Made by a program: the position numbers and the translations under genes | The notes under the pieces: generated by a model | Seen by the model: the letters and a program-made list of their open reading frames with translations, nothing else | What the model was told of the DNA's origin: nothing | Database searches by the model: none | NCBI GenBank assembly: GCA_965197795.1 | Contig: OZ240228.1 | Span: 310,001 to 374,000, forward strand | Length of the DNA: 64,000 bases | From: WHTK01 sp965197795 | Lineage (GTDB): Bacteria; Chloroflexota; Dehalococcoidia; DSTF01; WHTK01 | Direction of reading: 5' to 3' | Shown here: piece after piece, positions 40,846 to 48,625 of the stretch | Layout of the letters: each line of letters starts with the position of its first letter | Numbering within the stretch: the stretch's first letter is position 1

Positions 40846-41280
40846 TTGAGTGAAAGCAGAATACCGCGGACCGGGACGCCCGGTTGGCAGATGGAGCACG
40901 TCAAGGTCTACCAGGAGACGGACGGCGCCGAAGGACACATCTGGAACGGCGTGCCTACGCTGTTGCTGACGACGACGGGGCGAAAGTCGGGTACGCCGTA
41001 CACGACGCCGCTGATCTACGGTAGAGACGGGGATAGCTACCTGATCGTCGCGTCGCGCGGCGGCGCCGATCATCATCCGCAGTGGTATCTCAACCTCGTC
41101 GCCAAGCCCGCGATCGAGGTACAGGTGCTGGCGGACAAGTTCACGGCGCGAACCCACTCGGCTGAGGGCGAAGAGAAGGCGCGGCTGTGGAAGATCATGG
41201 CGGCGATCTATCCGGCTTACGACGAATACCAGGGCCGCACCAAGCGCAAGATACCGCTGGTGATCATCGAGAAGACCTAG
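40846..41280 (+). CDS. DDN-type (F420-dependent) nitroreductase family protein
   Basis: 144 residues from a TTG with GGGAGGC upstream; an earlier in-frame start at 40765 has no ribosome site. It has the classical signature LLTTTGRKSGTPYTTPLIYG, then LIVASRGGADHHPQWYLNLV and a late YPAYDEYQGRTKRKIPLV. The Gly-Arg-Lys-Thr/Ser-Gly site and the Trp-Tyr-Leu-Asn block are those of F420-binding DDN homologues. It may reduce F420-linked or nitro substrates. It is convergent with the ThDP gene (4 bp overlap). Confidence 0.85.
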   Translation: MSESRIPRTGTPGWQMEHVKVYQETDGAEGHIWNGVPTLLLTTTGRKSGTPYTTPLIYGRDGDSYLIVASRGGADHHPQWYLNLVAKPAIEVQVLADKFTARTHSAEGEEKARLWKIMAAIYPAYDEYQGRTKRKIPLVIIEKT

Positions 41281-42869
41281 TCGTAGACGGTCTGGGAGTA
41301 GGTTGTAGCGTCAATGAACGCTTCTACCACCGTGGGGCCGTCCTGCTCCATGGCCCAATCGAGCGCGGCGGCCAGCTCGTCCTGCGAGTTAGCGCTGCGC
41401 ACCGGAACGCCGAAATAGTGCCCCGGTGACGGCGGCGGGTCGCCGAGACGCACGCCCGTTTGCCCGAGTTCGCGGCGTTCCTGCTTCACCTTGATCAGGC
41501 TGAGCCAGCCGTCGTTGAGGACGATGACGGGCACGGCGAGGCTGAGGCGTCTGGCCACGCCCAGCTCGCCGGCGGTCATGGCGAAGCAGCCGTCGCCGAC
41601 GACCGCGATGACCTGACGGTCCGGGTGCACCAGCTTGGCGGCGTACGCCGCCGGGATGCCGTAGCCCATGGAGGACCAGCCGTTGGTGGAGATGCAGGTC
41701 CAAGGTTCGTCGGTGTGCCACTGGGTCGCGATCTGGTGCGTATGCGCGCCGACGTCATAGGCCAGGATGGCGTCCGCGGGTAGGCGCGCGCGCAGCCCGT
41801 CGAGCACATGATGCGGGCCGAACCCATCGCTCTCGGGGCGCAGAGCCTGCTCGAGATTGCGCTGGTGGTCGTTGATGGTGGCGGCAGACCAGGCGTTGTC
41901 GAAGGCTGGCAGTGAAGCAAGCCTTTCGATCGCGTCATCCAGGTCGCCGGCTGCGTTCAACGCGAGCCTAAAGCTCCCCTGCTCCGCTGGCTGGATGCCG
42001 ATATGGGCAACCGGGGTTTGACCCACCCACTCCTCGTAGTTGATCTCGATCGGGTCGTAGCCCACGGCGACGATCAGGTCGGCCTCGTCGACGAATCGAG
42101 ACACGTCGGAGCGGCGGGCGCGGCCCAAGACGCCCGCGTAATTAGGGTGGCTTTCGGGCAGGAAACCCTTGGCGTGCAGCGTGAGGATGAAGGGCAGGTT
42201 CTGCGTCTCGATAAAATCGATCAGGCGCTGGTGTTGGCGGGTGCGCGTCAGCTCGAGACCGCAGACCAGGAGCGGGCGCTGGCTTCGCGAGAGCAGGTCA
42301 CAGAGGCGATCGAAGACGTCCGTCGCGACCGGCTCCAGGGCCGCCGCGGGCTCAGCTGCTGAAGGGGATTCAGCGGCCGGCTGCAGCGCTACGTCCTCGG
42401 GCAGGTCGAGATGCACCGGCCCCGGCGGCTCCTCCATGGCGAGCCGCAAGGCATGCGCCAGCGTCTCGCCGACGTGGTCTGAGCGCAAATCAAACGAAGC
42501 CTTGGTCAGCGGCTGGAAGAGCTGGCTGTGGTCGATGCGCATCTGAACCCGGCGCTCGAGCATGGCGGACTCGATGTTGCAGGTGATCGCGATCATGGGT
42601 GAGCGGTCGAGCCAGGCGGCGCCGACGCCGGTAGCGAGGTTGGTGGCGCCGGGCCCGAGCGTGGAGATGGCGACGCCCGGGATACCGGTTATGGCGCCGA
42701 CGGCCTGGGCCATGAAGCCGGCGGAGGTCTCACTGGCCGTGAGGACGTACTCGATTTCGCTGTGGCGCAGCGCTTCCAGCAGCGGCAGTACGGGACCGCT
42801 GGGCACGCCGAAGGCCCACCTCACACCGGCGCGCTGCAGCGTCTCGACGATCAGGTCGGCGTTGTTCAG
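41277..42869 (-). CDS. Thiamine-diphosphate enzyme, acetolactate synthase/decarboxylase-like
   Basis: About 530 residues. Pyr domain with catalytic Glu in VLTASETSAGFMAQAVG; the central domain; the PP-domain motif GDGCFAMTAGELG...VLNDGWLSLIK (GDG and the later ND). The first residues must begin upstream of the internal GTG at 42824, since NADLIVETLQRAGVRWAFGV is encoded in frame. The only candidate with a GGAGG site is a CTG at 42869, an unusual start. The PP motif NDGW replaces the common NN, as in decarboxylase-type homologues. Likely an oxo-acid or benzoylformate-type decarboxylase; substrate unknown. Confidence 0.75.
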   Translation of the reverse strand: MNNADLIVETLQRAGVRWAFGVPSGPVLPLLEALRHSEIEYVLTASETSAGFMAQAVGAITGIPGVAISTLGPGATNLATGVGAAWLDRSPMIAITCNIESAMLERRVQMRIDHSQLFQPLTKASFDLRSDHVGETLAHALRLAMEEPPGPVHLDLPEDVALQPAAESPSAAEPAAALEPVATDVFDRLCDLLSRSQRPLLVCGLELTRTRQHQRLIDFIETQNLPFILTLHAKGFLPESHPNYAGVLGRARRSDVSRFVDEADLIVAVGYDPIEINYEEWVGQTPVAHIGIQPAEQGSFRLALNAAGDLDDAIERLASLPAFDNAWSAATINDHQRNLEQALRPESDGFGPHHVLDGLRARLPADAILAYDVGAHTHQIATQWHTDEPWTCISTNGWSSMGYGIPAAYAAKLVHPDRQVIAVVGDGCFAMTAGELGVARRLSLAVPVIVLNDGWLSLIKVKQERRELGQTGVRLGDPPPSPGHYFGVPVRSANSQDELAAALDWAMEQDGPTVVEAFIDATTYSQTVYD

Positions 42870-43001
42870 GACGAGGCCTCCGAGGTCCCTGCGGCGGCGG
42901 TTGTGGGGCCGTCGAAACGCCGGCTGGATCCCCCCGCAGCGTATTTCTCATTGGTAATGCGTCCGTGCATGACAGCTCAAGTGTACAGAAGGCGTCCTGG
43001 G

Positions 43002-44291
43002 TCAGGCGGCAGACGGTGCTTCGCGCCGCCGCGGCGGGCGGGCAATGGCGATGCTGGCCGCCGAAGCGACCCAGATCGCGATCACGGCGCCGAACGCGAC
43101 GTGCCAGTCGCCAGTGAGGTCGAAGAGGCCGGCGACGACGAGCGGGCCGGTGGCGCCGCCGACGACCTGCAACGGCCGCAGGACACCGTTGATCGCGCCG
43201 AGATGGTCACGGCCGAAATAGTTGGCGACGATGAGCGGGCGCATCATGAAGTTGCCACCAAGCGCCAGTCCATTGAAAAGGGCCACGAGCATCATGGTCA
43301 GCACGCTGTCGACCTGGAAGATCAGGAGGACCGAGAACGCGGTGATGCTGACAGATGTGGCCATCAAGGATCGGACCGGGTAGCGGTAGGCGAGGAAGCC
43401 CCAGATGAAACGAGACGAAAATGAACCGACGCCGAAGGCGCTCGCGCTCAACGCGGCCGTGGTGGCGGCGAAGCCCTGGTCCTGGAAGAACAGCAACCAG
43501 TTGGTCTGGAGGCCGGTCACGCCCATGATGAAAAAGGCGCTTGAAAGGTTGATCAGCCACATCGACGGCTCACGCATCGCTTCGCGGCGAGTGAAGCTGC
43601 GCTCGCTCGACGGCTGGCGGGAAACTGCGGTGGGGGGTGGTTCCGGGTCGCCGTCTGGGTGGAGGCCCATATCCTCAGGCCGAGTGCGGACCGTAAAAGC
43701 GAGAGGCAACAAGATCACCAGCGCAGCAACGCCGAGCACGACCCAGCCGGTACGCCAGCCCCAGCCATCGATAACGAAGCTGACGAGAACGGGGAAGATT
43801 AGCGGCCCGGCGCCCGCGCCGGCCGAAGCCCAGGTGAGTGCGGGAGCCCGCTTACGGATGAACCACTTCGGTATCACCGCGCTGATCAGCATCTCTGAGC
43901 CGCCGACGGCCATAAGCGTGCCGACCACTCCGAACAGGACGTAAAACATTATCAAGCTGTTGACGTAGTACATCGCCGACAAGCCGATGCCCATGCCAAA
44001 GACGGTGAGGAACATCAAGCGACGCGGCCCGCGCTTCGTGTCCTGAATCGGGCCGACGAACGGGGCGATGATGCCGGAAACGATCGAACGCGCCGTGAGC
44101 GCGCCGAAGAAGGCGGACCTGGACCAGCCCAGGTCCTCGGTCATCGGCTTGACGAACAGACTGAAGGCCCAGGTGCTGGCGCCGGACATGAAAGCGCCGG
44201 CGATCAAGGCCGCGGCGACCAGGTACCAGCCGTGGAAGATTTTCTTTCTGCGCCGGACGCCAGGCGGTTCAGAGGCTTCGGATATCGCCAT
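43002..44291 (-). CDS. MFS transporter, monocarboxylate/oxalate-type
   Basis: 429 residues with 12 predicted helices. The start is IFHGWYLVAAALIAGAFMSG, typical of the OFA (oxalate/formate antiporter-like) and MCT families. It has WSRSAFFGALTARSIVSGI and a cytoplasmic loop (residues ~200-235) rich in Pro, Arg and Glu. It presumably imports an organic acid used by the surrounding catabolic genes. The ATG has no ribosome site; a TAGAAT box lies 8 bp before it. A second transporter of the same kind is at 54710, next to a ThDP enzyme. Confidence 0.85.
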   Translation of the reverse strand: MAISEASEPPGVRRRKKIFHGWYLVAAALIAGAFMSGASTWAFSLFVKPMTEDLGWSRSAFFGALTARSIVSGIIAPFVGPIQDTKRGPRRLMFLTVFGMGIGLSAMYYVNSLIMFYVLFGVVGTLMAVGGSEMLISAVIPKWFIRKRAPALTWASAGAGAGPLIFPVLVSFVIDGWGWRTGWVVLGVAALVILLPLAFTVRTRPEDMGLHPDGDPEPPPTAVSRQPSSERSFTRREAMREPSMWLINLSSAFFIMGVTGLQTNWLLFFQDQGFAATTAALSASAFGVGSFSSRFIWGFLAYRYPVRSLMATSVSITAFSVLLIFQVDSVLTMMLVALFNGLALGGNFMMRPLIVANYFGRDHLGAINGVLRPLQVVGGATGPLVVAGLFDLTGDWHVAFGAVIAIWVASAASIAIARPPRRREAPSAA

Positions 44292-44299
44292 GCGGGATG

Positions 44300-44305
44300 A
44301 TTCTA
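44300..44305 (-). promoter_or_regulatory. Leaderless -10 box (TAGAAT) of the MFS gene
   Basis: GTAGAATC on the minus strand ends 8 bp before the ATG, without a Shine-Dalgarno site between; same pattern as at 10465 and 19854. Confidence 0.55.
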
Positions 44306-44419
44306 CGTCGAATGCGGGATGGTGTTCAGGCAGGGCTTCGCAAGCAGAGAGTCGGGAGCATCAGCTTTTGGGAGGTGGCATCCTCCGCGGATCGCCCGGA
44401 CCGTCGGACTGAGTGAGGC

Positions 44420-44737
44420 CTAATTCTGCTCGACCGCGGTGTTGAGGGCGGCTCCGCATTGATTGCAATGCCGCGCACTGGTCTCGTTCAAGCTGCCGCA
44501 GCTAGTGCACTTGGCGGCCGAGACGGTGTTCTCCGGGTTGGCGCTGGTTCCATCGCCGGTCCCAGATCTATCGTCTTCGTCTGTCGCGACTTCGCGGCGA
44601 AACTCCTTGATGCCCTTGCCGAGGGAGCCGCCGATATCGGCGAGACGGGAGGCGCCAAATAGCATGACCAGCACGAGCAAGATGATTACGAGCTCGAGCG
44701 GCCCGAGGCCAAACGGTCCGGCCCTTAAGAGAAACAT
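44420..44737 (-). CDS. TatA/E-like twin-arginine translocase protein with C-terminal zinc ribbon
   Basis: 105 residues. The first part is a normal TatA: membrane helix (LGPLELVIILLVLVMLFGAS), hinge and amphipathic GSLGKGIKEFRREV. After an acidic, Ser/Gly-rich linker (51-75) comes a four-Cys zinc ribbon: Cys77-x-x-Cys80 and Cys91-x-x-Cys94. TatA normally ends in a disordered acidic tail, so a metal-binding module is uncommon. It is alone here, with no TatC nearby. The ATG follows ACAGGAGGCTCC. It may form the Tat pore or be a separate zinc-regulated scaffold. Confidence 0.78.
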   Translation of the reverse strand: MFLLRAGPFGLGPLELVIILLVLVMLFGASRLADIGGSLGKGIKEFRREVATDEDDRSGTGDGTSANPENTVSAAKCTSCGSLNETSARHCNQCGAALNTAVEQN

Positions 44738-44930
44738 AGCGGGAGCCTCCTGTCCCTAGTCTTTGCCATTGACGTTATCACCGGCCTGCTGACGCGTCAA
44801 AGCAAAGGCGGCCGGAAACACCGGCCCGCCTCTGGTCAGCATTGCTGACGTCGAAGTCCTAGCGTCGGACGCGGACAAGGGCGGCCGGCGTCCAGCAAGA
44901 ACTGCCAGTACCAGGACGGAGGGGCTGAAG

Positions 44931-44952
44931 AACCGCATTTCCTAATGCGGTT
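44931..44952. other. Intergenic hairpin in the thioredoxin-like gene leader
   Basis: 9-bp perfect stem AACCGCATT and complement with loop TCCT, about 80 bp ahead of the ATG of the thioredoxin-fold gene. The 290-bp gap between the TatA gene and that gene otherwise shows only a second, shorter GC hairpin (GGCGGCCGG...CCGGCCCGCC) at about 44807-44832. Confidence 0.45.
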
Positions 44953-45028
44953 ACTATCCTGGGGCTGCGGTCTGATGAGCAATCTACGCAGCGAACTGCG
45001 CTTCGGAGTAATTGAAGGGAGCATCTCG

Positions 45029-45667
45029 ATGGCGAGCGTGTTGACAGCGGAGCGTTATGCCTCGGGCATGACCTTCGACGAGTACGTGGCGTACGTTGGT
45101 ACGCCGGAGAACCTGGCTCGAGAGGGTACGGGTGGGGCCGCGAGACGCGATTTCAGCGCGTTTTTCCGCGCCGGGTTCGACAAATCACACCTGACGGACG
45201 CCCAACTGGCGGCATGGAAGTGGCTCGTGGAGCAGCCTGGCGGACCGGCGAAGATGGTGGCGATTTCCGAGGACTGGTCGTCCGATTGCCGGCGCGACGT
45301 GCCGGTGTTCGCGCGAATCGCGGCGGAGACGGGGATGGAACTGCGCATCTTCCGCCGCGACGGCCAGAAGTTCTCCGACGCCAACGTCCCTTTGCTGGCC
45401 GACGCGCCGGACAGCAACGCCGACATCATGGCGGAGTTCCTCAACCACAAAAACGGCAACACCTGGCAATCGATCCCCGTCTGCGTTTTCTACACCAAGG
45501 GTCTTGAGTATCTGTACCACTATCAGGAGTACCCGGCCCTCTACCACAAAGACACGGTGGTGGCGAAGATCCGCGAGCCGTTGGCCGGCGAATCGGCGCA
45601 GGATGTGTCTGCTCGCACGGGACCTCTGTTCCTGGCGCTGCAGGACTCGCCGTTTTTCCAGGTCTGA
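45029..45667 (+). CDS. Thioredoxin-fold protein with a single-cysteine active site
   Basis: 212 residues from the ATG after GAAGGGAGC. The thioredoxin core shows VAISEDWSSDCRRDVPVFARI, the position of the CxxC motif, but only the second Cys survives (SSDC, not CxxC). It is followed by ELRIFRRDGQKF and the cis-Pro IPVCVFY. The N-terminal 65 residues are an added helical region. A C-terminal helix region (KIREPLAGESAQDVSA) completes it. With one Cys it cannot form an intramolecular disulfide, so it is probably a thiol-binding or chaperone-like protein. Role unknown. Confidence 0.7.
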   Translation: MASVLTAERYASGMTFDEYVAYVGTPENLAREGTGGAARRDFSAFFRAGFDKSHLTDAQLAAWKWLVEQPGGPAKMVAISEDWSSDCRRDVPVFARIAAETGMELRIFRRDGQKFSDANVPLLADAPDSNADIMAEFLNHKNGNTWQSIPVCVFYTKGLEYLYHYQEYPALYHKDTVVAKIREPLAGESAQDVSARTGPLFLALQDSPFFQV

Positions 45668-45844
45668 GCCTGCGCCGCGGTGGACGAGATGATCAGCGCG
45701 CTGCACCGCAGGCTGTTGATGGGGCAGCAGCCTGGAGCGATGGAATCGAGTACATAGAGGACATCAAGGCAAAGAGATGGCTGGCTCGCAGCACACCAGG
45801 CCGCGTATAGCGGTCCTCCTTATGGTGAACCAGCCCGGTATGCC

Positions 45845-45850
45845 GATAAT
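45845..45850 (+). promoter_or_regulatory. Near-leaderless -10 box (GATAAT)
   Basis: GATAAT, 9 bp before the ATG of the lipoprotein gene, with no Shine-Dalgarno match in between (GCCAGCGAA). Confidence 0.5.
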
Positions 45851-45859
45851 GCCAGCGAA

Positions 45860-46939
45860 ATGTGGCTCTTGAAACGGCTGACGATCCTCGGTTTGCCGCT
45901 GCTGGTCCTACTCGCGGCGTGTACGGACAGCGGTTCACCGGAAGGTGAGCGCGTCTCGTCCGGTCCGAGCCTGGCCGCGCCGAGTCCGACGCAACCGCCG
46001 CCGGAAGCCACGGCCTTGCCTAGCGTCACACCACCCCGCGTCGGTCCACCCCGCGCGCCCGGCCCCGAGCCAACGCCCACTGCGGCGCCGAAACCGTTTA
46101 CGGACGCGTCCGCGATCGGGCAGGACATGCTGGACTTGCAGGCGGCGATGCAGGCGGCTGTGGACGCTTACGGGTTCAGCGGCGTCTACGCGGCCGCGGT
46201 CACGGACCTGCAGACGGGCGAGACGGTGGGCGTCAGGGGAGGCGAGCGTCACCTCTCGGGCTGCTCGATGAACCTCTTCGTGCTGTATCAGGCCGCGCTG
46301 GACGTAGAGGCTGGCCGGTACGTGCTCGAGGCCGTCGACGATCTGGTGCGCGCGACGACGTGGAGCAGCAATGCCAAGACGGCCCGCGATCTCTACGTTA
46401 TCGCCGGCGATGGCGACGGAGTCGAAGGCGTGCGGCGCGTCCAGGGCTTAATCGCGTCGCTCGGGTTGGACGACGTCTTGATCGACCATCCGCCGGCGTT
46501 TCGCGAGCAGAGCCTCGACATCGACTACAACAACTACGTCACCGCGGAGTCGATGAACCGCGCGTTGGCCGCGCTGTGGGCCGGTGACGTCGTTGACGGC
46601 GAGATGCGCGACTATCTGCTAGAGGTGCTTGGGGATGTAAAACCGGGCCTAAACTACCTGTCGGCGGCTGTGCCGGAGGGCGACGTGAGCCACAAGAACG
46701 GCTTCTTCCTGGCCAGCAACGGCTACGTCGACAACGACGTGGGGATCATCCGGCTGCAGCGCGGCGATGAGGAGTACGCCTACGCGCTGAGCTTCTTCTC
46801 GCAGGAGGTGCCGGGTGAGTATGGTGACGTGGCGCTGGGTCAGCAGCTCGGTTCGCTTGCCTACGAGGTCATGGCGGCACGGCTATCTCGCCGGGGACGT
46901 TGCGAGCTAGGAAGCCGGCTTGTCATCCTGAGGCGATAG
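45860..46939 (+). CDS. Lipoprotein, serine beta-lactamase/transpeptidase-fold homologue lacking SxxK
   Basis: 359 residues. Lipoprotein signal with LLVLLAAC (Cys21), then a Pro/Thr-rich linker to residue ~90, then a class A beta-lactamase-fold domain. The block before the nucleophile is HLSGCSMNLFVLYQAAL; where a class A enzyme has S-T-x-K, this one has S-M-N-L, so the catalytic Lys is missing. Later parts (TTWSSNAKTAR, SHKNGFF for KTG, and VDNDVGII) keep the fold. It is probably a surface-attached, non-hydrolytic ligand-binding homologue. A full-length, frame-intact gene. Confidence 0.75.
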   Translation: MWLLKRLTILGLPLLVLLAACTDSGSPEGERVSSGPSLAAPSPTQPPPEATALPSVTPPRVGPPRAPGPEPTPTAAPKPFTDASAIGQDMLDLQAAMQAAVDAYGFSGVYAAAVTDLQTGETVGVRGGERHLSGCSMNLFVLYQAALDVEAGRYVLEAVDDLVRATTWSSNAKTARDLYVIAGDGDGVEGVRRVQGLIASLGLDDVLIDHPPAFREQSLDIDYNNYVTAESMNRALAALWAGDVVDGEMRDYLLEVLGDVKPGLNYLSAAVPEGDVSHKNGFFLASNGYVDNDVGIIRLQRGDEEYAYALSFFSQEVPGEYGDVALGQQLGSLAYEVMAARLSRRGRCELGSRLVILRR

Positions 46940-46959
46940 CGCGATAGCCGAAGGATCGG
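46921..46959. repeat. Dispersed repeat A, inverted copy
   Basis: TGTCATCCTGAGG, a spacer and CCGAAGGATC: the inverse complement of the A repeats at 4835, 7743 and 47036. It overlaps the last codons of the lipoprotein gene, so its tail (LVILRR) is derived from the repeat. Confidence 0.55.
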
Positions 46960-47035
46960 TCGTTACGTTCGGGCTGGACAGCCGGTTGGCTGACGGAGGC
47001 ATTGTATCCGGGGCGGTTAGCGGTCCCCTGGCGTT

Positions 47036-47071
47036 TTGGTCCTTCGGCTCCTGAAGTCGCTCAGGACGACA
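47036..47071. repeat. Dispersed repeat A, copy 4
   Basis: TTTTGGTCCTTCGG, spacer, CGCTCAGGACGACAAT: nearly identical to the copy at 7743 and facing the inverted copy at 46921, so the two could form a large inverted repeat. Confidence 0.55.
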
Positions 47072-47087
47072 ATCGAGAGCGGGTTGC

Positions 47088-48004
47088 CTAGGTGAGCCCA
47101 ACGACCTCTGCCAGCGCTTCGGCCTGTTCTTCGTAGCGGGTGATCGGGTTGAGCAGCAGATGCGTCGCGCCCAGGTCACGCATCTCTTCGATGTACTCGC
47201 GCGCTTGCCCCGGCGTGCCGTAGAAGCCGTGCGTTTCGAGCATGGCGGGATTGTGGTACACGTCCGTGAACCAGCGCAGCGCTTCGGCGTGGGCTACCTC
47301 GGCCTTTTCGTGCACCGACATGAAGACTCGCTTCGATATGGCGAATTGAGAGGGGTCGCGTCCCTGCTCTGCGAGCGCCTGATGCAGGATCGGCACCGCC
47401 TCGGCAAGACCCTGCTTGCTGGAACCGCCGGCGCCCATCTAGCCGTCCGCAACTCGGGCTGCGCGGCGCAGCGTTGCCGGGTGGGTGCCGCCGATCCAGA
47501 TCGGTGGGTGTGGTTGCTGCACGGGCTTGAGCGCCATCCCGCCATCGACGTCGAAGAAATCGCCGTGATGACCCGCCGTCGGTTTGGTCCAGAGCGCCTT
47601 GATCAGCTCGAGGCCTTCGTTGAATCGCGCGACGCGTCGTTCCAACGGGACGCCGAACTCCACGTAGTGTCCAGCCCGGCCGAGGCCAACACCGAGGACC
47701 GCACGGCCACCGCTGACGTAGTCGAGCGAGGCGATCTGGTGGGCTACGAAGACGGGGTTATGCAGCGGCAACACTACGACGGAGACACCGAGGCGGATGC
47801 GCGTCGTCACGGCGGCCGCGTAGGTAAGGACGACCATCGGGTCGACGGAGTACGAGTCGTCCAGCGTGTTCTCGGTTACCCAGAGGTCACGGAAGCCGAG
47901 CTCGTCGGCCCGGACCGCGTGCGCCGCACGCTCTCGATCTCGATCGGTGCCCATGAGCGACAAGGCAGCACGAAACCGAATTCCATCTCGTCTTTCATTG
48001 CCAT
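47088..48004 (-). pseudogene. LLM-class oxidoreductase with a frameshift and an in-frame amber codon
   Basis: The frame from 48004 begins MEFGFVLP, as LLM enzymes do, then slips at about 47955 into SLMGTDRDRERAAHAV, continuing with ELGFRDLWVTENTLDDS and DYVSGGRAVLGVGLG. At 47439-47441 the codon TAG stands where homologues have Trp (ADG-stop-MGAGGSS; expected ADGWMGAGG), and the same frame goes on to the C-terminus. Two independent lesions make real decay more likely than a sequencing slip. Intact length would be ~304 residues. Pyrrolysine reading is not supported. Confidence 0.75.
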
Positions 48005-48042
48005 GACGACGTCCTTCTAGCGATTTGTGATCGACGCAGGGG

Positions 48043-48378
48043 TTAGCCGCCGGCGAGCTTGACCTGGTAGCCGTGTTTGTGCAGTCGATCGGCGATGCGT
48101 TCGCGATGGTCGCCCTGAATCTCGATAACACCGTCACGCAGGGTGCCGCCGGCGCCGCAGAGGCGCTTGAGGCCGGCGGCCTCCGCCTCGAGGCTGGATG
48201 CCGGTAGCCCGCGTACCACCGTGACGGTCTTGCCACCGCGGCCGCCCTTCTCACGTGAAAGCCGCACGACTCCACCGTCCGGGAACCCAGGTTGCGACGC
48301 GACGCGGGCCTTGGGGTTGGGCCGACTGAGGCGGCCGCCGTCGCTGGAGTAGACGGCGCGGCGGTTGTGCATGGTCAT
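48043..48378 (-). CDS. SUI1-family translation initiation factor (YciH-like)
   Basis: 111 residues. The N-terminal 47 residues are basic; the SUI1 domain begins at REKGGRGGKTVTVVRGLP and ends IQGDHRERIADRLHKHGYQ, the bacterial YciH form. It resembles eIF1 in fold, and YciH/SUI1 proteins act in start selection or stress. The ATG (with a second one two codons later) has no ribosome site but a TAGACT box 6 bp ahead, a leaderless layout. It is the only translation gene in the window. Confidence 0.85.
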   Translation of the reverse strand: MTMHNRRAVYSSDGGRLSRPNPKARVASQPGFPDGGVVRLSREKGGRGGKTVTVVRGLPASSLEAEAAGLKRLCGAGGTLRDGVIEIQGDHRERIADRLHKHGYQVKLAGG

Positions 48379-48384
48379 GCGCGG

Positions 48385-48390
48385 AGTCTA
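48385..48390 (-). promoter_or_regulatory. Leaderless -10 box (TAGACT) of the YciH-like gene
   Basis: TAGACT on the minus strand ends 6 bp before the ATG; no Shine-Dalgarno between. Fourth minus-strand example of this spacing. Confidence 0.5.
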
Positions 48391-48625
48391 GCAAAGCCGC
48401 CACCCACAAGGAGCCACGTTGGCACGCCATCCCTGCGGTAAAGTGCTGCAATGAATGACGGCAACGTGAGCTTTGGCACAGAGCTCGCCATAATTGACGC
48501 CTGATCATGTATGTAGCGACCGAATGACCTGGGCTGGACGGGTGGCGACAGGGAAAGAATCGGTCGGTTTGCCAGATCCGCGGGCGTCAGTGAGTAGCAG
48601 ACGCCGCAATGCTGAGGAGGCTGAA

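Noticed and set aside
47439..47441. Pyrrolysine or selenocysteine reading of the amber codon
   Set aside because: No insertion element or special family; the homologues have Trp, and the same gene has another lesion.
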